Part shown: one piece after another, positions 60,990 to 64,000 of the stretch
Position numbering within the stretch: position 1 is the stretch's first letter
How the letters are laid out: each line of letters opens with the position of its first letter
Source of the DNA: Hyphomicrobiales bacterium
Lineage (GTDB): Bacteria > Pseudomonadota > Alphaproteobacteria > Rhizobiales > Rhizobiaceae
DNA length: 64,000 nt
NCBI GenBank assembly: GCA_900473805.1
Contig: UCMS01000012.1
Coordinates: 127,802 to 191,801, forward strand
Direction of reading: 5' to 3'
The notes under the pieces: generated by a model
The model's input: the letters and a program-made list of their open reading frames with translations, nothing else
What the model was told of the DNA's origin: nothing
Database searches by the model: none
Position numbers and translations under genes: made by a program

Positions 60990-62165
60990 TCAGAGCCGGC
61001 CGCGCTGACGCAGGAGAGCGAATACCAGCTCTGCGCCAGCGTCGCCCGCTCGCAAAGCCGTCTGCAGTCTGCTCCAGACATCATCGTAGCCCGCGAGCAT
61101 GGCTTGCCGCTGCGGGGTCCCCGTGGAAAGGCGTTCGGCCCAACGCACCAAGCTGGCCGGACGCAGCACATCGTTGAAGTATTCCGGCACGACCGCATAG
61201 TCGACGATCAGGTTGGGAAGCGCCCCTGTCCAGACCTTGATGCGATTGGCCAACATGCGGATGATCCAGTCGCCCTTGTATGTCGACACCACGGGAACAT
61301 AGGCCAGCGCCAATTCCAGGATCACGGTGCCGGATGCGGCAATCGCCGCATCTGCCTCTTCGAAAGCCTGCCATTTGGCCTGATCTCCGATCAGGATCTC
61401 AGGCCGGATCGGCCAAGCGGCGGTAATTTCGCGCACACGCGCCTCCTGGCGCGGGACCGTCGGCAAAAGAAAACGGGTTTCGCCGTTGCGGCTGACGAAT
61501 TCTTCCATCGCCGCGCCGAAGACTGGCAGCAACTGGGTGATCTCAGCACCGCGGGATCCTGGGAGCAGAAGGATCGTGCGACTCTCGCCCGTCGCCTTGG
61601 GCGAACGGCTTCTGCGGGCCGAGCGAACACGCTGAACCTCAGGGTGACTTGCAAGGCGATGGCCGATGAAATGTGTCTTGGGACCGCCCAGGCGCTGCAT
61701 CACGTCGGGTTCGAAGGGCAGCACAGCCAGCACTTCATCGACATATGGCAGCATAGCCTTGGCGCGGTACTCCTTCCACGCCCAGACGCTCGGGCAGACA
61801 TAGTTGACGACCGGCAGATCCGGCAGGCGCTTGCGTACCTTCCTGGCGACCCGGTGGGTGAAATCAGGGCTGTCGACAATCAAAAGCAGATCCGGCTTTG
61901 CCGCGATGATGGCCTCTGATGTCACCGAGATCAGCCGGATCAGGCGCGGCAATTTCGACAGCACCTGGGTGATGCCCATGATCGAGAGTTCGGAAAAATC
62001 GAAGAGAGAGCGCAGCCCCTGCCCCTGCAGCGCCTCACCGCCGACGCCGATAAGCTCTATCGGGCCGGAGTGCCGTTGCTTCAAAGCTGCAACCAGGTCG
62101 GCGCCAAGCAGGTCACCGGACACTTCACCGGCAATCACGGCGATCTTCAGCGGCTTTTCGCTCAT
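60990..62165 (-). CDS. lpxB: Lipid-A-disaccharide synthase
   Basis: 391 residues. GT19 glycosyltransferase: IAVIAGEVSGDLLGADLVAALK, LLIVDSPDFTHRVARKVRK, NYVCPSVWAWKEYRAKAM and PGSRGAEITQLLPVFGAAM are typical. It joins UDP-2,3-diacylglucosamine with lipid X. Overlaps the LpxI stop by four bases. Three bases from the convergent COG0523 gene. Confidence 0.96.
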   Translation of the reverse strand: MSEKPLKIAVIAGEVSGDLLGADLVAALKQRHSGPIELIGVGGEALQGQGLRSLFDFSELSIMGITQVLSKLPRLIRLISVTSEAIIAAKPDLLLIVDSPDFTHRVARKVRKRLPDLPVVNYVCPSVWAWKEYRAKAMLPYVDEVLAVLPFEPDVMQRLGGPKTHFIGHRLASHPEVQRVRSARRSRSPKATGESRTILLLPGSRGAEITQLLPVFGAAMEEFVSRNGETRFLLPTVPRQEARVREITAAWPIRPEILIGDQAKWQAFEEADAAIAASGTVILELALAYVPVVSTYKGDWIIRMLANRIKVWTGALPNLIVDYAVVPEYFNDVLRPASLVRWAERLSTGTPQRQAMLAGYDDVWSRLQTALRAGDAGAELVFALLRQRGRL

Positions 62166-63052
62166 CGAGACCCGTCCTTTCCAGCTCGCTCAATACCTGT
62201 GACAAAGAGCCCGGCGGCGTCAGCGGCGGCGATCATCGCCTCACGCTCGACAACGAGTGCCCGACCGGCCTCGACGGCGATGCCGGCGAGCCCCGCAGCC
62301 TTGGCATTCTCTACGGTCGAGACACCGATGGTGGGCAGATCGGCACGCAGGTCCTGTTGCGGCTTGCAGAGCTTGACGATCACGCCCTTGCGACGCCTTG
62401 AGATGCGTCCCTCGGCGCGCAAACCCGCAACACGGGCCAGCATCGCATCGGTACCTTCAACGCCTTCGAGCGCCACAATGCGCCCTCCCACGCTGACGGC
62501 GCCCTGCCCCACGTCCAGACGACCGAGGGTTTCAGCCGCATCTGCCGCGCGATCAATATCCTGGATGTCTTCGCGCGACGGCATCACCTTGCCGAGCGGA
62601 CCGACCGTCGCCAGGAGACCGGGCAGGATCTCGTGCGCACCCACGACCTGGCAGCCCTGAGCTTCGATCAGCGAGATCACCATGCGAAGAACTGCATCAT
62701 CGCCGCCCGCCAACAAGGTCTTCAAAGCCATGGGCAGTTTGAGGACGGACCGCAGGTTTACATGGATCTCGCCGAAGGACGGGCGCTTCCGGACAGCACC
62801 GGACATCACGACGCGACCGATGCGGTGCTTGTCGAACAAGGCGGACAGCCCGGCCATGTCGCCCACGCCGATGACCGCTGTCTCGTAACCTTGCCAATCC
62901 GCATCGGCTTCGTTCTTTAGCCGCAGGATGAACGGATCCTCACCCGCCGCTCGAGCGGCTTGCGCCAGAAACAGCGGCAGCTTTCCGCTGCCGGCAATGA
63001 TCGCCAGCCGAGCTTTCGATGCCAGGCTTTCGGTTGCGCTGGCGGAGGTCAT
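62162..63052 (-). CDS. lpxI: UDP-2,3-diacylglucosamine pyrophosphatase LpxI
   Basis: 296 residues from ATG 63052. The former DUF1009 pattern: LAIIAGSGKLPLFLAQAA, VVMSGAVRKRPSFGEIH, DDAVLRMVISLIEAQGCQVVGAHEILPGLLA and the C-terminal LPTIGVSTVENAKAAGLAGIAVEAG. It makes lipid X in alphaproteobacteria in place of LpxH. It lies four bases after lpxA and overlaps lpxB; the operon supplies consecutive steps. The upstream 40 open codons overlap lpxA and are rejected. Confidence 0.95.
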   Translation of the reverse strand: MTSASATESLASKARLAIIAGSGKLPLFLAQAARAAGEDPFILRLKNEADADWQGYETAVIGVGDMAGLSALFDKHRIGRVVMSGAVRKRPSFGEIHVNLRSVLKLPMALKTLLAGGDDAVLRMVISLIEAQGCQVVGAHEILPGLLATVGPLGKVMPSREDIQDIDRAADAAETLGRLDVGQGAVSVGGRIVALEGVEGTDAMLARVAGLRAEGRISRRRKGVIVKLCKPQQDLRADLPTIGVSTVENAKAAGLAGIAVEAGRALVVEREAMIAAADAAGLFVTGIERAGKDGSR

Positions 63053-63056
63053 GGCG

Positions 63057-63872
63057 TCAATTCTTGCCGCGATGGGGCGAAGAAAGCGCCCGGTCGCTGT
63101 CAGCTGCGATAAAATCGAGGATCTCGATGACCTGGGGGCAATCCAGATGCTCGTCGCGAATGGCCGCCGCATTGGCCCGGGCGGAGCCCTCGCCTTCGAA
63201 GATCTGTTTGAAGGCGCGGCGCACCTGATGGATGACCGAACGTTCGATACCGGCTCGGGTCATGCCGACGACATTCAAACCGCCGAGGATGCCGGGATTG
63301 CCGTTCAGCATGCCATAGGGAATGACATCGTAGCTCACGGCGGAAAGGCCCCCAATGAACGCATTGCGGCCGATCCGGGTGAACTGATGCACGGCACAGC
63401 CGCCGCTCAGGATAACATGGTCGCCGACCTGCACATGGCCGGCCAGCATGACATTGTTGGACAGGATGATATTGCTGCCGAGGATGCAGTCATGGGCGAC
63501 ATGCGAATTGGCGAGGAAAAGGCAATTGTCGCCGACGCGGGTGATCCCGCCGCCGCCGACCGTGCCGCAATTCATCGTGACGCCTTCACGCATGGTGCAG
63601 TTCGCCCCGACGATGAGGCGCGAGTCCTCGCCGGCTTCGTGCAGGCTTTGCGATACGCCACCGATCACGGCCATGGGGAAGATGCGGCTGTTGGCACCGA
63701 TTTCAGTCAGGCCGGTGACGACTGCATTCGAGAGGAGTTCGACGCCATCCTTCAGAGTGACGCGCGGGCCGACATGGCAGAACGGACCAATGCGCACGTT
63801 CTCACCAATGACGGCGCCGGGTTCGACGACCGCCATGGGATGGATCACGGCAGTGGCGGCAATCGTGCTCAT
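63057..63872 (-). CDS. lpxA: UDP-N-acetylglucosamine acyltransferase LpxA
   Basis: 271 residues. A left-handed beta helix of hexapeptide repeats ([36 protein letters not shown] onward) with the catalytic His in [12 protein letters not shown]. The C-terminal helical part ([29 protein letters not shown]) completes it. It starts lipid A synthesis. Overlaps the fabZ stop (ATGA). Confidence 0.97.
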   Translation of the reverse strand: MSTIAATAVIHPMAVVEPGAVIGENVRIGPFCHVGPRVTLKDGVELLSNAVVTGLTEIGANSRIFPMAVIGGVSQSLHEAGEDSRLIVGANCTMREGVTMNCGTVGGGGITRVGDNCLFLANSHVAHDCILGSNIILSNNVMLAGHVQVGDHVILSGGCAVHQFTRIGRNAFIGGLSAVSYDVIPYGMLNGNPGILGGLNVVGMTRAGIERSVIHQVRRAFKQIFEGEGSARANAAAIRDEHLDCPQVIEILDFIAADSDRALSSPHRGKN

Positions 63873-64000
63873 TTCGCGTCCTTGCGCATGATCATTGCGC
63901 CAATATCGGCTTCTGCCGCCAACTGGCCATCGACCTTGGCGTCGCAGTGGAACTTCCAGATATTGCCACGCTGCTTCTGCTTGACGACATGAAACTCAAC
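63869..64000 (-). CDS. fabZ: 3-hydroxyacyl-ACP dehydratase FabZ, C-terminal end (cut by window edge)
   Basis: Only the last 43 residues lie here ([19 protein letters not shown] ... MIMRKDAK). This end, with the GxxWKFxxxAxVDGxxxAEA pattern, fits FabZ, and the fabZ-lpxA-lpxI-lpxB order is standard. FabZ dehydrates 3-hydroxyacyl-ACP in fatty acid synthesis. The start and catalytic His/Glu residues are outside the window. Confidence 0.9.
   Translation of the reverse strand, partial: VEFHVVKQKQRGNIWKFHCDAKVDGQLAAEADIGAMIMRKDAK

Overview
The window is an ordinary, gene-dense chromosomal segment of an alphaproteobacterium, most likely a member of the Rhizobiaceae. The evidence is the gene families and their arrangement: dusB-ntrB-ntrC-ntrY, an ispD-ispF fusion, a pdhA-pdhB-pdhC-lpdA cluster in which E1-beta carries its own lipoyl domain, lexA with GTTC-N7-GTTC type SOS boxes, LpxI instead of LpxH, and a Zur-controlled znuABC locus. 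I found no transposase, phage gene, tRNA, rRNA or CRISPR array, and no obvious pseudogene.

Layout. 0-6 kb: nitrogen two-component genes (ntrY fragment, ntrC, ntrB) behind dusB, then divergent ispDF and pncC. 6-17 kb, all on the minus strand: pyruvate dehydrogenase complex and lipoate synthase with a SGNH hydrolase, a YdcH-like protein, a GlsB/YeaQ-type protein, a P-loop kinase and a RatA/COQ10 protein, and upstream of them ftsB and enolase. 17-24 kb: kdsA with a VOC protein, a DUF1003 protein, then lexA, comEC and gltA. 24-30 kb: a plus-strand run ppiD-trpD-trpC-moaC-moeA. 30-33 kb: pyrG, secG, tpiA on minus. 33-46 kb: mixed single genes (diguanylate cyclase, alpha/beta hydrolase, parE, AI-2E type permease, DUF2336, flavin reductase/nitroreductase pair, unknown exported protein, acyltransferase, thrS). 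46-51 kb: DUF2267, yidD, a NifU/SufU-type scaffold, folE, hisI, patatin, CBS protein, rhomboid. 51-56 kb: tandem PilZ protein, an AT-rich spacer, a transglutaminase-like cysteine protease, an unknown anchored protein, a D,D-carboxypeptidase with SPOR domain, an unknown 90-residue protein and a gamma-carbonic anhydrase. 56-61 kb: zur-znuB-znuC divergent from znuA, followed by a COG0523 GTPase. 61-64 kb: fabZ(end)-lpxA-lpxI-lpxB.

How the genes work together. The best-supported regulatory unit is the zinc-starvation locus: two near-identical palindromes, one in the znuC/znuA gap and one just before the COG0523 GTPase, mark a probable Zur regulon. lexA is preceded by two SOS boxes that overlap its probable promoter. 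Several small groups touch on envelope biology: lipid A (kdsA, lpxA/I/B), peptidoglycan (D,D-carboxypeptidase), division (ftsB), membrane insertion (yidD, secG) and periplasmic folding (ppiD). A c-di-GMP maker (33 kb) and a tandem PilZ receiver (51 kb) are both present.

Most of the window is conserved housekeeping. I do not see a clear novel multi-gene system. The points most worth a second look are the His-rich tail on ZnuC together with the Zur boxes, the four unrecognised genes, the ComEC without the usual nuclease motif, the missing gltX next to gltA, and the very AT-rich spacer near 52.2 kb. All starts are my own choice from codon and ribosome-site inspection.
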